Part shown: positions 47,375 through 57,452 of the stretch, one piece after another
Layout: every line of letters starts with the position of its first letter
Position numbering within the stretch: the first letter of the stretch is position 1
Source: Bradyrhizobium sp. CCBAU 53421
Lineage (GTDB): Bacteria > Pseudomonadota > Alphaproteobacteria > Rhizobiales > Xanthobacteraceae
Direction of reading: 5' to 3'
Assembly: GCF_015291625.1 (NCBI RefSeq)
Contig: NZ_CP030047.1
Coordinates: 7,998,001 to 8,062,000 of the forward strand
Length of the DNA stretch: 64,000 nucleotides
Notes under the pieces: model-generated
What the model was told of the DNA's origin: nothing
Seen by the model: the letters and a program-made list of their open reading frames with translations, nothing else
Databases searched by the model: none
Program-made: the position numbers and the translations under genes

Positions 47375-47728
47375 TCACAACAGTATCGCAGCGAGCGTGC
47401 CCAGCGCACCAAGCGCCAACCCGATCAGCGAGCCTGCCGTCGGGGCGTCTCGAAATAGCAGCAGGGTTAGAATGGGCTCCAGCACTAAAATTGCTCCCAC
47501 CGACATCGCGATGATGATCCAGATATTCTCGAGATGCATGTAGCCCAGGGCATATCCGATGACGAGCAGGATGCCACCGAAGGATATCAGCAGACACATC
47601 GGCAGGAGCCCTGCCAGATCTCCGCCGGCCTTTCCAAACTGCTTTGAGGCAATCAACTCTGCGATGATCGAAATCGCCTCACCAAGGAAAATCGCCCCAA
47701 CCGCCACAATCTTCAATGTTAAGCTCAT
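47375..47728 (-). CDS. Small DMT/EamA-like membrane protein
   Basis: 117 residues from ATG 47728 (AGG nearby) with four membrane helices: MSLTLKIVAVGAIFLGEAIS, LLPMCLLISFGGILLVIGYA, IWIIIAMSVGAILVLEPILT and SLIGLALGALGTLAAILL. Size and topology match half-size drug/metabolite transporter (EamA or SMR-like) proteins that work as dimers. Substrate unknown. An alternative GTG start at 47764 adds twelve residues. Confidence 0.7.
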   Translation of the reverse strand: MSLTLKIVAVGAIFLGEAISIIAELIASKQFGKAGGDLAGLLPMCLLISFGGILLVIGYALGYMHLENIWIIIAMSVGAILVLEPILTLLLFRDAPTAGSLIGLALGALGTLAAILL

Positions 47729-48004
47729 CGCCTGACGTATCGAAAGCGCTAGGTCAACCGTCACTTGCCATATTGGAATCCATCTGTGCCGCCTTTGACA
47801 GCTGGGAGCGCAAAGAACTTGGGCCGGGCACCCCGTTCATCCCGCCTCCTCGCTAGCACTCAGCGCCTGCTGAATGGCGCCCAGTTCCCGAGATGGAAAT
47901 TCTTCACGCCAATCAACCGCTTTCGCGGACTATGCAGCGACGAGCGAGGTTAGGGGGAAGACCAAACCGCGCAGCCGGCGGCTGCCAAGCCGGAGCATCA
48001 CGAC

Positions 48005-49246
48005 CTAAACTATAATCCGCACAGGGAGAGCGGAATAGCCGTGCACAAAGTTCGACGCAATTCGCTCGGGTTCGCCGACGACCTTGACCTCCAGTCGCGC
48101 CCTCAAGATTTCCTCCCAAAGGATTTTCAGCTGTAGCTCCGCAAGATGTCGACCAACGCAGCGATGGATGCCGAATCCGAACGACAGATGCTGCCGCACG
48201 TGCTTGCGGTCGATGACGAAGCGGTCGGCGTTCTCGATGACCTCATCGTCGCGGTTTCCAGAGATGTACCACATGACGACCTTGTCGCCCTTCCTGATTT
48301 GTTTCCCACCCAGGATGGTATCCGTCGTGGCGTTGCGCCGCATGTGTGCGATGGGCGTCTGATACCGGATGATCTCCGACACCGCGCTCGATACCAATTT
48401 GGGATTATCCCGTAGCTTTCGCAGCTCGGAGGGGTGCTGGTTCATGAACAGGAGGCCGCCGGTAATCGAATTGCGCGTGGTGTCATTCCCACCGACGATC
48501 AGCAGAATCAGATTGCCCAGAAACTCACTGGGCTCCATGTGCCGGGTTGCAGGCGAGTGCGCCATCATCGAAATAAGGTCAAGACGCGGTTTGGCATTGA
48601 TGCGCTCGTTCCAAAGCCCCGCAAAATACGCCAAGCACTCGGACAAGATCGCACTTCGCTTGTCCCAGCTGTCGATGGGCCGGCCAGCTCTCGGCATTGC
48701 AACAGCTACGTCCGACCAATAGGTCAAGAGCCGCCGATCTTCAAATGGAAAGTCGAATAGCGTAGCAAGCATCTGCGTCGTCAACTCGATGGAGACCCTA
48801 TCCACCCAATTGAAGTCATCGTTGCGCGGCAAGTCGTCCAGAATCGTCCTGACGCGACGACGGATCACGCTTTCGAGCTTCGTCAGGTTCTCCGGCGCGA
48901 CTATCGGACTTACAGTATCACGCTGCTCGCGATGCTTAGGCGGACCCATCTTGATGAAACTCTGCGTCCAGTGCTTGGGAGGCACGTCGACAATAGTGAC
49001 GCCCTGCTCCGACGAGAATGTTTTGTGATTAGTATCTACCTCTACGATATCGCGGTATTTCGTTACGGACCAATATGGACCATAGGGGCTATCTTTGCAG
49101 TAGTGAACGGGATCTTCCCTTCGCAGCCGCTCGAAGTAGCCCCATATGGTATCGTCTTGAAAGCGCTTGGCTCCGCTTAAATCCAGATTGCTCAGCGGAA
49201 CTTTAGGCGCGTCGTCGGTTCTGTCGTCTGCCAAATGTATTTTCAC
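48005..49246 (-). CDS. Cytochrome P450 monooxygenase
   Basis: 413 residues when started at GTG 49246, which has GGAGG at ideal distance (an earlier GTG at 49291 lacks one). P450 hallmarks: I-helix LIVGGNDTTRNSITGG, ExxR in SEIIRYQTP, and the heme ligand C363 in LSFGFGIHRCVGRHLA. The soluble, ~410-residue form is a class I bacterial P450 needing ferredoxin and reductase, neither of which is nearby. The GGNDTTRN I-helix and terminal FVHGYSALPVRI resemble the CYP124/125/268-like branch acting on terpenoids or sterol side chains; the exact family is not assigned. It is not one of the gibberellin-operon P450 set by context. Confidence 0.93.
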   Translation of the reverse strand: MKIHLADDRTDDAPKVPLSNLDLSGAKRFQDDTIWGYFERLRREDPVHYCKDSPYGPYWSVTKYRDIVEVDTNHKTFSSEQGVTIVDVPPKHWTQSFIKMGPPKHREQRDTVSPIVAPENLTKLESVIRRRVRTILDDLPRNDDFNWVDRVSIELTTQMLATLFDFPFEDRRLLTYWSDVAVAMPRAGRPIDSWDKRSAILSECLAYFAGLWNERINAKPRLDLISMMAHSPATRHMEPSEFLGNLILLIVGGNDTTRNSITGGLLFMNQHPSELRKLRDNPKLVSSAVSEIIRYQTPIAHMRRNATTDTILGGKQIRKGDKVVMWYISGNRDDEVIENADRFVIDRKHVRQHLSFGFGIHRCVGRHLAELQLKILWEEILRARLEVKVVGEPERIASNFVHGYSALPVRIIV

Positions 49247-50278
49247 GATCGCCTCCGCAGATTTTGCTCTCTTGAGAGCTTGGAGATCCACAGGTCGCGA
49301 TCCATCGTTTCGAGCTGCCGTGCCGTGTTGTTGCGAGCGGGTCGTCGCCCAGCAGAGTACCCCAAAGCGCGGGCAGTCACCCCTACCAGTTTCGGCGGTA
49401 AGGATCGCATTGACTTTCTAACTCGATCTGCCCCACTGAATCGACGAGGACAATCCTCGCTACACAGGCGTCGCCCAATGCCAGCTAGATCGCCGCTCGA
49501 GCCACCAAATAGTGCAACGTGAGCCAGCTTCCCACTTCTTTAAGATGCCAGTTGCGACGTCTTCGGCCCGTCACGGCCGCTGCTTGGCCGCGGGACCGTG
49601 CGGTGACCACGACACACGCTGATCGTCGTCGATGAACTCGGTTAGTGCCGCTCGGCCGAGAAAGGCCGATTTATTCCTCAACATGGCAACAAGCCTACCT
49701 CATCCATCTTCCTGACCAGCAACCTGTCATCTAGCCGGGACAAGATGCTTTCGCGGACATCGCCGCCAAGCGCTTGCGATGCCCGATTGCTTGTTCATCG
49801 CATTGATGGCGCCCGAACAGTTCGCGAGCGCAATCGCCTGCGCGACAAATAGAAAGATGATCCAGAACCTGCGCCGCCATCGGGAGGCGTTAGGATGTCA
49901 CGTTCGGCCGGATCCGGCGCCGCATCGCTAGACTAGGGCTGCGGAAGCATCTCCCTAGATCCTTCTAGCGAGGACACCGAGCCCAGCATCTGGCGTGCGC
50001 CGACTCGGAACGAAGATGTTAATGACAGCCAATGGTGCTACGCAGCGGCCAACGCATAGAAAGCCGGGTTGGCACGCCAAGTCTATCCCACTTTTGGTAG
50101 TGCATGGTCGGGCTCGACGCATTGTTAGCAATGAGACAGGAGTTTGGTCTAAGTCATTTCGCCAACGGGCAGATCTTGTATCTGCAATCCGTGAGGAGCA
50201 AAGCAAGCGGCTACTCCTCGAACGCTGCGCTCTTCTCCAGCAGTTTCGTGGCTCCGGCGCGTGAAAGGACCAGACAGA
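49247..50278. other. 1-kb interval without a supported gene
   Basis: Only short overlapping frames. No tRNA, terminator or box identified. Confidence 0.3.
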
Positions 50279-51163
50279 ATGACGGCATATCCCATGGTGT
50301 TACAAAGCTTGCGCGCCGCCAGTCCTGGTTGCCGAGTATTGGAGATAACGACGACCGCAGGATGCATCGTCCGGTGTACTTATTGCCCCCAAGACAAGTT
50401 CGCCGATCGGCAAAGACCTGTGTCTCAAGCGAAATACCTAGGTCTTCAGGATTTCGAGCGGTGTCTTGCACGCGTGCCGACGGCGACCGACATCAGTTTT
50501 GCCGGCTACTCGGAGCCTTGGCTCCATCCGAAGTGCACCGGGATGGTTGAGCATGCTTACGCGCGTGGGCATGACATCCGAATTTTCACGACCCTCGTCG
50601 GAATGAACGGGAGTGACGTTCGGCGCTTGCAAATGCTGCAGTTCAGGGCTTTCGTCGTCCACGTTCCTGATGACGGCACTTATATGAACAGGCGACTTAT
50701 TGGAAAGTCCTATCTCAACGTCATCCGCCGACTCGTTGAGGCGAACATTCCCTCGGTTCGATTCGTCGTCCTGGGCAAAGTCCATCCCGACCTCGCCGAC
50801 ATCATTCCCGCAAAAACGCTGGAGCGCTTGCGTCCGCTGAGTAGCAGGCGAGGACGTCTAGAGTCGAGTATCATCAAACCGCGACGGCCGGTCGTCGGAC
50901 CTTTGACATGTATTGGCAAACAACACCATCGGAATGTCCTTCTCCCAAACGGCGACGTTACTCTGTGTGGAATGGATTTTGAGCGGCGTCATGTGCTGGG
51001 CAATCTTTTGTGCAACGAATACGAATATCTCTTGGCAGGGCCAATCTTTCATGAAATCGCCGATCGCATGAACGGAATGGATGGCTTTCTGCTCTGCAGG
51101 ATGTGCGAGTTTGCCAGTCCGCGACCGTTGGGATGCGATATGGATGCCGACCAACAGTCGTGA
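50279..51163 (+). CDS. Radical SAM protein with C-terminal cysteine cluster
   Basis: 294 residues from ATG 50279. The [4Fe-4S]-SAM motif CIVRCTYCPQ (C29, C33, C36) follows the usual beta strand LEITTTAG, with SFAGYSEPWLHP (the GGEP-equivalent) and RIFTTLVGMN next. The C-terminus holds a second cysteine set (LTCIGKQHHRNVLLPNGDVTLCGMD, LCRMCEFASPRPLGC) in SPASM-like spacing, implying a second iron-sulfur cluster. SPASM proteins modify peptides, sugars or cofactors. No precursor peptide gene is evident. The neighbours are a truncated methyltransferase and a decayed FAD oxidoreductase. Confidence 0.87.
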   Translation: MTAYPMVLQSLRAASPGCRVLEITTTAGCIVRCTYCPQDKFADRQRPVSQAKYLGLQDFERCLARVPTATDISFAGYSEPWLHPKCTGMVEHAYARGHDIRIFTTLVGMNGSDVRRLQMLQFRAFVVHVPDDGTYMNRRLIGKSYLNVIRRLVEANIPSVRFVVLGKVHPDLADIIPAKTLERLRPLSSRRGRLESSIIKPRRPVVGPLTCIGKQHHRNVLLPNGDVTLCGMDFERRHVLGNLLCNEYEYLLAGPIFHEIADRMNGMDGFLLCRMCEFASPRPLGCDMDADQQS

Positions 51164-51299
51164 CGGCCGGTCCGCACGAGTGAGGCTGTCAAGACTTCTC
51201 CGAAGAACGACGCACGATCAAAGCCAATTCGCTCGCCGCGTGCCGGAAATGCCCAACCGGTGGTAAACCCGCCGGAATATCCGATCGACACGAGGCAGA

Positions 51300-52318
51300 T
51301 CAGGGCCGCGCCTCAGTGAGGTGAACCAGTTGACAACCTGCTCTGTAGAGGGCCTCACGGCCGGCACAAAACCGTCGATATTCAACCGGCGCGGCTGGAA
51401 GTGGTAGATCCCCTTCCGCAAGGAAGCCGAGGACATAGGACGCCAACACGCGGCCGAGGGCGGTCCTCGGTGCAATCCCGCGCCCGCTGTAACCACCGAA
51501 GGAGACGAAGTTGCGGTCGAGCTTGTGAAAGCGCGGCAGATGGTCGGAAGTCATCCCGATCATGCCGAACCAGCCGGCGTCGAACTCGACGTCGCCGAGC
51601 TCCGGAAACAGCCTACGTAACGACCTAATCGCCCAGGCTCGGTGAACCAATGCGCCGATACCCTCCAGAGCGCCAACGCTGCCGAACACTAGACAGCCGG
51701 ACTGATCGCAGCGAAACGAGGAAAGCACCTTGCGGGTGTCCTATGCTCCTTGGCGTTCGGGCAGGATTGAGGTGCTGAGACGATCCGGTGAGGGCCGCGT
51801 TGCCAAGTTGAAGTAGGGTAGACGGATTGGCTCTCGATGAACCTGCAGCCAAGGTCTCTTGCCGTAGGCGTCGGTGGCGACGGTTACCCATTCGGCACAT
51901 ACAGATCCCAAGCCCCCGCGGCTGACCGCGCAATGCAGGGTCCCCGCGCGCTCAACTTCGCAGTCGATCCCATGTCTCTCGATCAGTTCAAAGACTTCTT
52001 ACGGTCCCCCACTCAGTAATTCGATGAGCCGCTCTTCAAACGGAGGGCCGAGCGTGTCTGAGAGCCTGTCGGGCATAACCCACATGCCCGCATTGACGAG
52101 CCCGACGTTGCGCCCGAACCGCCGAACCCAATTTCGGATGCCTCCAGCAGGATGACGCGCACGCCGCCCTCAGCCGAGGTGGATAGTCGCAGAGAGTCCA
52201 GTATATCCACCACGATCACAACGACATCGGCTTGCAAATCACCCACGAGATGCCCGGTATACGGCTGCGCTGGCGCCGTCAGCTCCCACAAGCCGCGCGA
52301 CTTGCGATTGCCCTGCAT
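51300..52318 (-). pseudogene. FAD-dependent oxidoreductase (DAO family), decayed
   Basis: Pieces of one protein occur in order in different frames: LTAPAQPYTGHLVGDLQADVVVI and GVRVILLEASEIGFGGSG (the dinucleotide-binding start), FELIERHGIDCEVERAGTLH and YGKRPWLQVHREPIRLPYFN in the middle, then the intact C-terminal frame 51300-51728 with DAGWFGMIGMTSDHLPRFHK and FVSFGGYSGRGIAPRTALGR. This is the layout of glycine/D-amino-acid or gamma-glutamylputrescine oxidases. At least three frameshifts and a stop near 51745 make it nonfunctional. Confidence 0.85.
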
Positions 52319-52796
52319 CCGACGAAGTCGCTCTGCAACGCATCAATCTCGGCCGGCAGTCCTCGTTATCGAACTTGTGATCCGAACACGACTGGTCTTG
52401 ACCAGCTGCGCTTGGCGGGATCCAGGGGTGGAAGAGGCGCGCTTCTGCCTGCTTGGAATGACCTAACCGCTCGATGTTTAACTTTGTGGTGAGAACCGCT
52501 TGCGGATTGATATCGAGAGCCACCAGGTGTTCTGCCCCAGCGCGAAGTGCCGCCAGCCCCAGGACGCCTGATCCGCATCCCAGATCCAATACTGTTGCTC
52601 CAGATTCGATGTGCCACTTCGATATCAAGGCGTCGGGAGCGTGACTTAGGCGTGGCGACAGAACGCCGGGGAGAATGTGCAAAAGCATACCGCACACTTC
52701 CACGTCGTGAGGGTGTTCGCATGACCGCAGTTCCGCGATCATCGCGTCTACATCGGTCATTTGGCGCCGCGCCGATACGGCTTGGGAGGCAGTCAT
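52239..52796 (-). CDS. SAM-dependent methyltransferase, C-terminally replaced
   Basis: 185 residues from ATG 52796 (GGAGAG upstream). Residues ~35-120 are a class I methyltransferase core: VEVCGMLLHILPGVLSPRLS, motif I ATVLDLGCGSGVLGLAALRA and the motif II acidic loop LVALDINPQAV. After LGHSKQAEARLFH (about residue 122) no homology continues, and the frame runs out of register through the start of the decayed oxidoreductase. The substrate-recognition and C-terminal strands are therefore missing; probably inactive. L11/RsmC-like in style. Confidence 0.7.
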   Translation of the reverse strand: MTASQAVSARRQMTDVDAMIAELRSCEHPHDVEVCGMLLHILPGVLSPRLSHAPDALISKWHIESGATVLDLGCGSGVLGLAALRAGAEHLVALDINPQAVLTTKLNIERLGHSKQAEARLFHPWIPPSAAGQDQSCSDHKFDNEDCRPRLMRCRATSSDAGQSQVARLVGADGASAAVYRASRG

Positions 52797-53549
52797 TCAA
52801 CTCTCCAGTTTGCTAGCTGGCGCGTCGCCTCATCGTTCTGTCATCCAATCGATGGAACGCCCTATTGAGCAAGTGCGGCAGCTGCTGCACGCTCGGTGCC
52901 ACTGTACAGCCCTACCGGTTTAAGAAGTTTCGGGCAGGTTTGTCTCGACGTGTCTGAATGCTCCGTGCGCCTTCGCCGACTATCGTTGCCTCACAATAAG
53001 CAACGGCCGTGCCATCAGAATTAAAAGCGCTCGGCTTCTGATTTTCCTCGGAGAGGGGCCATCGACAGCTCTGGGGCGTTCGGCCGCCCCGGCGAGCCTG
53101 TCGGTGGCGGTGTCGGACTCCGAACAATGACTAAGTTGGTGTACGAATGGCTTCGTATCCTGGCGAGTTTCAGGGCAGTCGAATTTCGACCGGCATTTAA
53201 AACTCACGTTTCAATGAAAGCGCGTCAGGAATGGACAAGACTCCGCTCAATTCACGATTTTGATGCCGCCCAGATGACTATCTAGCTGATCTAAAGGAGC
53301 GCTCGCGCTGCGCTGGTCTTATATCATCGAAACTCGCCGAATGGCATACCCGTCGTGGCGGTCATTAGCGCGGATCGCCTCAATCGAGAGCTGACGACCA
53401 CGATCGTCAATGGAACGGCATACTCCTCTTGCAGCTCAAATTTTCCGCCCCTCTTTGTTACGAACTTTCTCTGGGCCCCCGCCGCATGCTCCAGCGCCTC
53501 CGCGCAGTCATGTGCCGGACCTCGTGCATTTTACCTGACGGAAGGCCAC
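52797..53549. other. Intergenic region before an effector promoter
   Basis: No gene supported. A GC-rich inverted tendency occurs near 53060-53100, but I could not define a terminator. Confidence 0.3.
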
Positions 53550-53584
53550 GTCAGGTTTTGGAAAGCTGACATTGGTAGCGAAGG
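53550..53584 (+). promoter_or_regulatory. tts box
   Basis: GTCAGGTTTTGGAAAGCTGA then CATTGGTAGCGAAGG. The core GTCAGnTTnnnGAAAGCTnA agrees with the consensus; the distal part is weaker. It lies 31 bases before the ATG of the repeat effector, which supports a TtsI-dependent promoter. Confidence 0.7.
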
Positions 53585-53615
53585 AACCAGAGAGCTATGC
53601 TGGCAGACGAGAATC

Positions 53616-55337
53616 ATGGACCGATTGAATACTATCAACCAAGCTGATCATGATTCGGCTGCATCCAACACGGTCGCGGAACAACCGCAACAGCCGCAAG
53701 CGGAGCTTGAGCAGCACCTGCTAGACGCGCCAAGGGCCGGCCCGATATATCCCCACAGAGAGCTTCATGATGTTTCTGAGGAGGACGATCGCCTCATCCA
53801 GGCAGCGTCAGGTGCTGCTCTCGAGCGAGGGCCACCACCGAGTGCTCTAACCATAAGTATTTATGATCGTCGGCTTCGCAAATTGGCTGAGCAACTGAAG
53901 CGGTCGGGCAAATCAATGGCTAGCCTGGATGACGATAAGTTACTCAATTACGCCAGCAAGCTGCTGCTAAACGACAAGATCATCGCTCCAGCATTGTCAA
54001 TGGTCAGTCGGTATCGCGAACCCGACGCAGACGCTCTCCCTCTCACAACACATTATCGCCCTTCCAGGGAAGATGAGCGTCTCATCAGGGAAGGTGCCGA
54101 GGCACGTTTTGGTCGACATATCGCCGAGGGAACGGCCGGGAGCTATGCGAGCGCGTTGCGGAAGTTGGCGGTAGCACTCCGTCCCTCGTCCATTGCCAAG
54201 CTCAGTGATGACAAACTGCTCGGCCACGCGGACCGATTGTTTCGAAATGACAAGACGCTCATCGCCGCCTTGAACGCTCTCCGCGACTATCGCGCGATCA
54301 TCGGGCGGGGTAATTTGGCCGCAGAAGGAGGCAGCTCGCGCCAAGTCATTCAACCGCCCGCTTCTTCGCGCACACGGCCGGTCGATGAACAGCGCTTGGG
54401 GAATGCTGCGGATCGCGACGCCTCACTACCGGCTGATGGTCTCAATACTCTGCAGGTTTGGCACGGGCCGAGTTTAGCGGCTCATTCTCCGATCCGAAGT
54501 GTGGCCCAGGATGTGCTTTTCGATGCCGCAGAGCAGAGCGGCGAGCTTCCAGCTCCTGGCTTCGATGCACCAGTGCTTTGGCAGCGAATGCGTTCAGCGA
54601 CTTCATCGCCCACGCAAAATTTCACTCAGGAAGAGCTTTTCGATGCCGCGGATCGCGATGGTGTGCCGGCAGCGGCGACCTTCGATGCACCCGCGCCGTG
54701 GCCAACGATGAGTTCTACCGCCCACTCGCCGTTACAAAGCGCCACTCAGAAAGAACTTTTCGATGCCGTGACCTCGCAGTCCAGCTCGCGCCCGCAGAGT
54801 TCCGCCTCTAAAGACTGTTTTGGACGGATGATAAGCCGAGGCGCTGCGGCTCAGAGCACAATCGAGCAGACGTCCCCTCCAGCCAGCGACAGCTTTGATG
54901 CTTCGTTGGTCGTTCCCGAGGACTTCTCCCACGGCACCCAGCCTGCGCCGGATATGATGCGCTCCAAGCTGGGCCGATGGGGTCTGTTGCCCGAGGCAGC
55001 ACAGCGGATAAAAACCTACGACATTCGCGGTGAACGCTATGCGGGCGTCTTGGGACCGGGAGGGCCCAATGATGTTCAGCTCATCCATCTGCGGTCCCCC
55101 GCTGTCGGCGACACCTTCGATGTGTCGTTTGCCGTTCCCAAGGATTTTTCGCATCGCACCCAGCTGGCTCCCGACATGATGCTGTCCACGTTGGGCAAGT
55201 GGGACTTCTTGCCTGTTGCGGAACATCCGGTCATGAACTACGAGATTGGCGGCGAACGCTACACGGCCATATTGGGACCGGGAGGACCCAACGACGTTCA
55301 ACTCATTCACCACCCTCGGTCCGCTTTGCTGGGGTGA
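53616..55337 (+). CDS. Tandem-repeat type III effector candidate, 573 residues
   Basis: Start ATG 53616 follows GACGAGAA; the longer open frame from 53355 would run through the tts box. Three repeat classes are nested. (1) Two ~80-residue helical units, ~51-135 and ~147-228, sharing EDxRLIxxG, YxxxLRKLA, L-DDKLL and NDK-I-A. (2) Units of ~40 residues at ~260-385 built on SPxQSxTQxELFDAADRDG and FDAPxxW. (3) Two ~70-residue C-terminal units, 427-493 and 500-566, sharing DFSHxTQxAPDMMxSxLGxW and YxIxGERYxxxLGPGGPNDVQLIH. No enzyme motif is seen. Tts box plus a Ser/Gln-rich N-terminus suggest secretion; repeats suggest host protein or nucleic-acid binding. A further decayed C-terminal unit follows. 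Confidence 0.82.
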   Translation: MDRLNTINQADHDSAASNTVAEQPQQPQAELEQHLLDAPRAGPIYPHRELHDVSEEDDRLIQAASGAALERGPPPSALTISIYDRRLRKLAEQLKRSGKSMASLDDDKLLNYASKLLLNDKIIAPALSMVSRYREPDADALPLTTHYRPSREDERLIREGAEARFGRHIAEGTAGSYASALRKLAVALRPSSIAKLSDDKLLGHADRLFRNDKTLIAALNALRDYRAIIGRGNLAAEGGSSRQVIQPPASSRTRPVDEQRLGNAADRDASLPADGLNTLQVWHGPSLAAHSPIRSVAQDVLFDAAEQSGELPAPGFDAPVLWQRMRSATSSPTQNFTQEELFDAADRDGVPAAATFDAPAPWPTMSSTAHSPLQSATQKELFDAVTSQSSSRPQSSASKDCFGRMISRGAAAQSTIEQTSPPASDSFDASLVVPEDFSHGTQPAPDMMRSKLGRWGLLPEAAQRIKTYDIRGERYAGVLGPGGPNDVQLIHLRSPAVGDTFDVSFAVPKDFSHRTQLAPDMMLSTLGKWDFLPVAEHPVMNYEIGGERYTAILGPGGPNDVQLIHHPRSALLG

Positions 55338-55710
55338 AGCTACGCCTGCAGTGGGAACGGCTTCCCCGGGCATCTACGTCGCTCTTGCGCATGGGTTTGA
55401 TGCACCGGCACCTTTCGAATGGCGCGAGCACGCTCCTTCGGCGCTGGCGCCAAACCGTCCCCCGCCGCCTACCGCACCGGCATCAGGCCATCAGCCGTCC
55501 CCGCAAAGCGCCTGAACTCGGGGAGTTGTTCGGCGACGACCGGAGCCACGGCCCCAAGAGGCTTCACCCATCGTGATCGACATGCTGCGAAACCTTGGTC
55601 TCCTGCCGAGCGAGGATGTCCAATGACCCGTTTTTTGATCCACGGTCAGCCCTACACGGCCGAAAGCCGACCCGAAGCGCGTTCTTCTCTTCCATCGGCC
55701 GCTATTTGAC
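55338..55710 (+). pseudogene. Decayed continuation of the repeat effector
   Basis: After the stop at 55337, frames contain FDAPAPFEWREHAPSALAPN and then, near 55573, VIDMLRNLGLLPSEDVQ, a stop, and RFLIHGQPYTAESRP. The last two pieces align in order with the DMMLSTLGKWDFLPVAEHPV and YEIGGERYTAILGP parts of the C-terminal repeat. This suggests an extra module, lost by frameshift, or a fragment of a paralogue. Confidence 0.55.
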
Positions 55711-56215
55711 TGAACGAGGGGCTCGTCGGCACGTTAGACAGCTGCCTAAGGGGCCCCGAAGCCACGAAGATCCTTTGCCTTCAGCGATCTTAGAACTGCG
55801 TTCCAACACTATCAGCTAAACCCGACCATGCCGGTCAAAGCATGACTTCAAGGATCCATCATGTTGTCGCCGCATTCGGCAGCGCCGGCACTTTCAGCCG
55901 ACCTGATCCGAGAACCATCGGGATACAAGATGCGAACGCGCCAAAAGACAATGGCTTGGCCGAGGATCAAGTGCGAATCATCGCGGGCCGGTGGATTAAT
56001 CGGATTGGAAGGAGTGTCTCACAAGGGTCGCGGACGAGGATAGGAACGTACTTTGGCGACCTGGTTTTTGGTTTAATGAGGCCCTTTGGCTCCTGATCAC
56101 CGAGTAGCCGGAACTGCCGATATTGCGACTACAAAGATCCGATGAGGATCGTCAGCCATCATACGGCGCTTTCGAGCGAACTGCCGCAACTTCGTGCAAC
56201 TCGGGACACCCGGAC
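55711..56215. other. Intergenic, nothing recognised
   Basis: Short frames only. No boxes seen. Confidence 0.3.
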
Positions 56216-56244
56216 GAAAGACGGCCAGAAACAATCTGGCCGTC
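56216..56244 (-). terminator. Terminator of virK
   Basis: GACGGCCAGA (56220-56229), loop AACAA, TCTGGCCGTC (56235-56244): a perfect ten-pair stem. On the minus strand it is followed by TTTCG, and it lies about 90 bases past the virK stop, so it most likely ends virK transcription. Confidence 0.75.
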
Positions 56245-56336
56245 TTGACGATCTAGCTTATCGTGCCAAGTTCGGTGAAGCATCCACGCGTTAAGGAACC
56301 GGCTTCGAAATGAGATTCCTGCGCAGTGCTCTTCGT

Positions 56337-56777
56337 TTACCAGATGAACTTCGCACCATCAGGCAGGTCGCAGACGAATTCGCCCTGGTTCACGAGCTCG
56401 GTGGTCCCGACGACAAGCTTCGAGGCCCGCACCGTGAGCTTGCCTTCGCGGCTGAGGCTATGGCGGATGTACTCGGTGACGGCATGTCCGGTGCTGTCCA
56501 CCGTTTGGTGCGCATTGGCGAAGCTGATGCCGTTCTGGGGCGTTACCCTAAAGGCATTGATGACCAGACCGGCCTGCGTCGCCGAAGCAGGCTTGCTAGC
56601 CTCCGCGTTGGCACAGCGGCTCATGTCCAGGATGAGCTTCACATTCTTTCCGGTCTGCAGGGCATTGAGCACCTCGGTGTATTTCGGCGAAGGCTCGTCG
56701 GCTCTCGCCATCGTGCTCATGCTTACGGCCGAAAGCAAGGACAACAGGATCGTCAGCCCTTTGCCAGTGAACTTCAT
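56337..56777 (-). CDS. virK: VirK-family secreted protein
   Basis: 146 residues from ATG 56777 (GGGAG upstream). Signal peptide LTILLSLLSAVSMSTMARA-DE. The mature part (YTEVLNALQTGKNVKLILDMSRC, GLVINAFRVTPQNGISFANAHQTVD, GHAVTEYIRHSLSREGKLTVR, FVCDLPDGAKFIW) is the VirK family first seen beside the Agrobacterium virulence genes. Two cysteines may form a disulfide. The function is unknown even in Agrobacterium, though it is recurrent in plant-associated bacteria near secretion loci. It has its own terminator. Confidence 0.9.
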   Translation of the reverse strand: MKFTGKGLTILLSLLSAVSMSTMARADEPSPKYTEVLNALQTGKNVKLILDMSRCANAEASKPASATQAGLVINAFRVTPQNGISFANAHQTVDSTGHAVTEYIRHSLSREGKLTVRASKLVVGTTELVNQGEFVCDLPDGAKFIW

Positions 56778-57380
56778 ATGCTCATCTCCCTCGAGAAGTA
56801 CCAAAGATCGCACGTTGCAAGACGTCGTCCTCGCAAGCCGTTTGGCGGATTCCAGACATCAAGCGCCGCGCCTGCGACAAAAACAACCTGTCGCGACCAG
56901 GCACAAGTGGCTGTGACGGCTATTCCGACGTCACAACCTCGTAGGTCAGGTTTGCTGAAGTGGCCTGACCTCGTGCGACATCGCTGGAACGATTCGATCG
57001 AGGGCCGGCCGCTTAAGACCACAAACGACAAACCGGTTGCGCTAATCCAACGGAGACCGATATGGCCGAGGGAATGCGGCCCCAAATGTGCCTAAGCGGA
57101 CGACTTCCGAAAGAGCACCTCGACCAGCCGCATCTGCAGCTTCTCCGCGTTGAGACCTGGCAAGGACTCTGTACCAGCCGACAATAGGCCGGCAATGGGT
57201 GGTTGGGCGACAAAGCTCAGTCAAGGCAGCCGTAATCGCCCTTGTCGAAACAGGAACGCCAGATGGCACAAAGCAGTGTTGGCTTGTAATTTATCGCTTT
57301 GCGTGGCTTCCGTTTGGCTGACCGCACACCTCACTGAACTGAATTCATCCGGCACCCCTCAAACGGATACCTCCAGGTCA
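56778..57380. other. Intergenic, nothing recognised
   Basis: Between virK and a rightward tts box. No tts box is visible in the orientation of virK. Confidence 0.3.
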
Positions 57381-57415
57381 GTCAGCTTCTCGAAAGCTGC
57401 ACCCGCAAAACTCCA
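57381..57415 (+). promoter_or_regulatory. tts box
   Basis: GTCAGCTTCTCGAAAGCTGC then ACCCGCAAAACTCCA. The 18-base core GTCAGCTTnTCGAAAGCT is perfect, the best core match in the window. Downstream is a decayed gene. Confidence 0.85.
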
Positions 57416-57452
57416 TGCCAACGGCCGGCTCTTGAGGGGAGATGGAAGAAGA

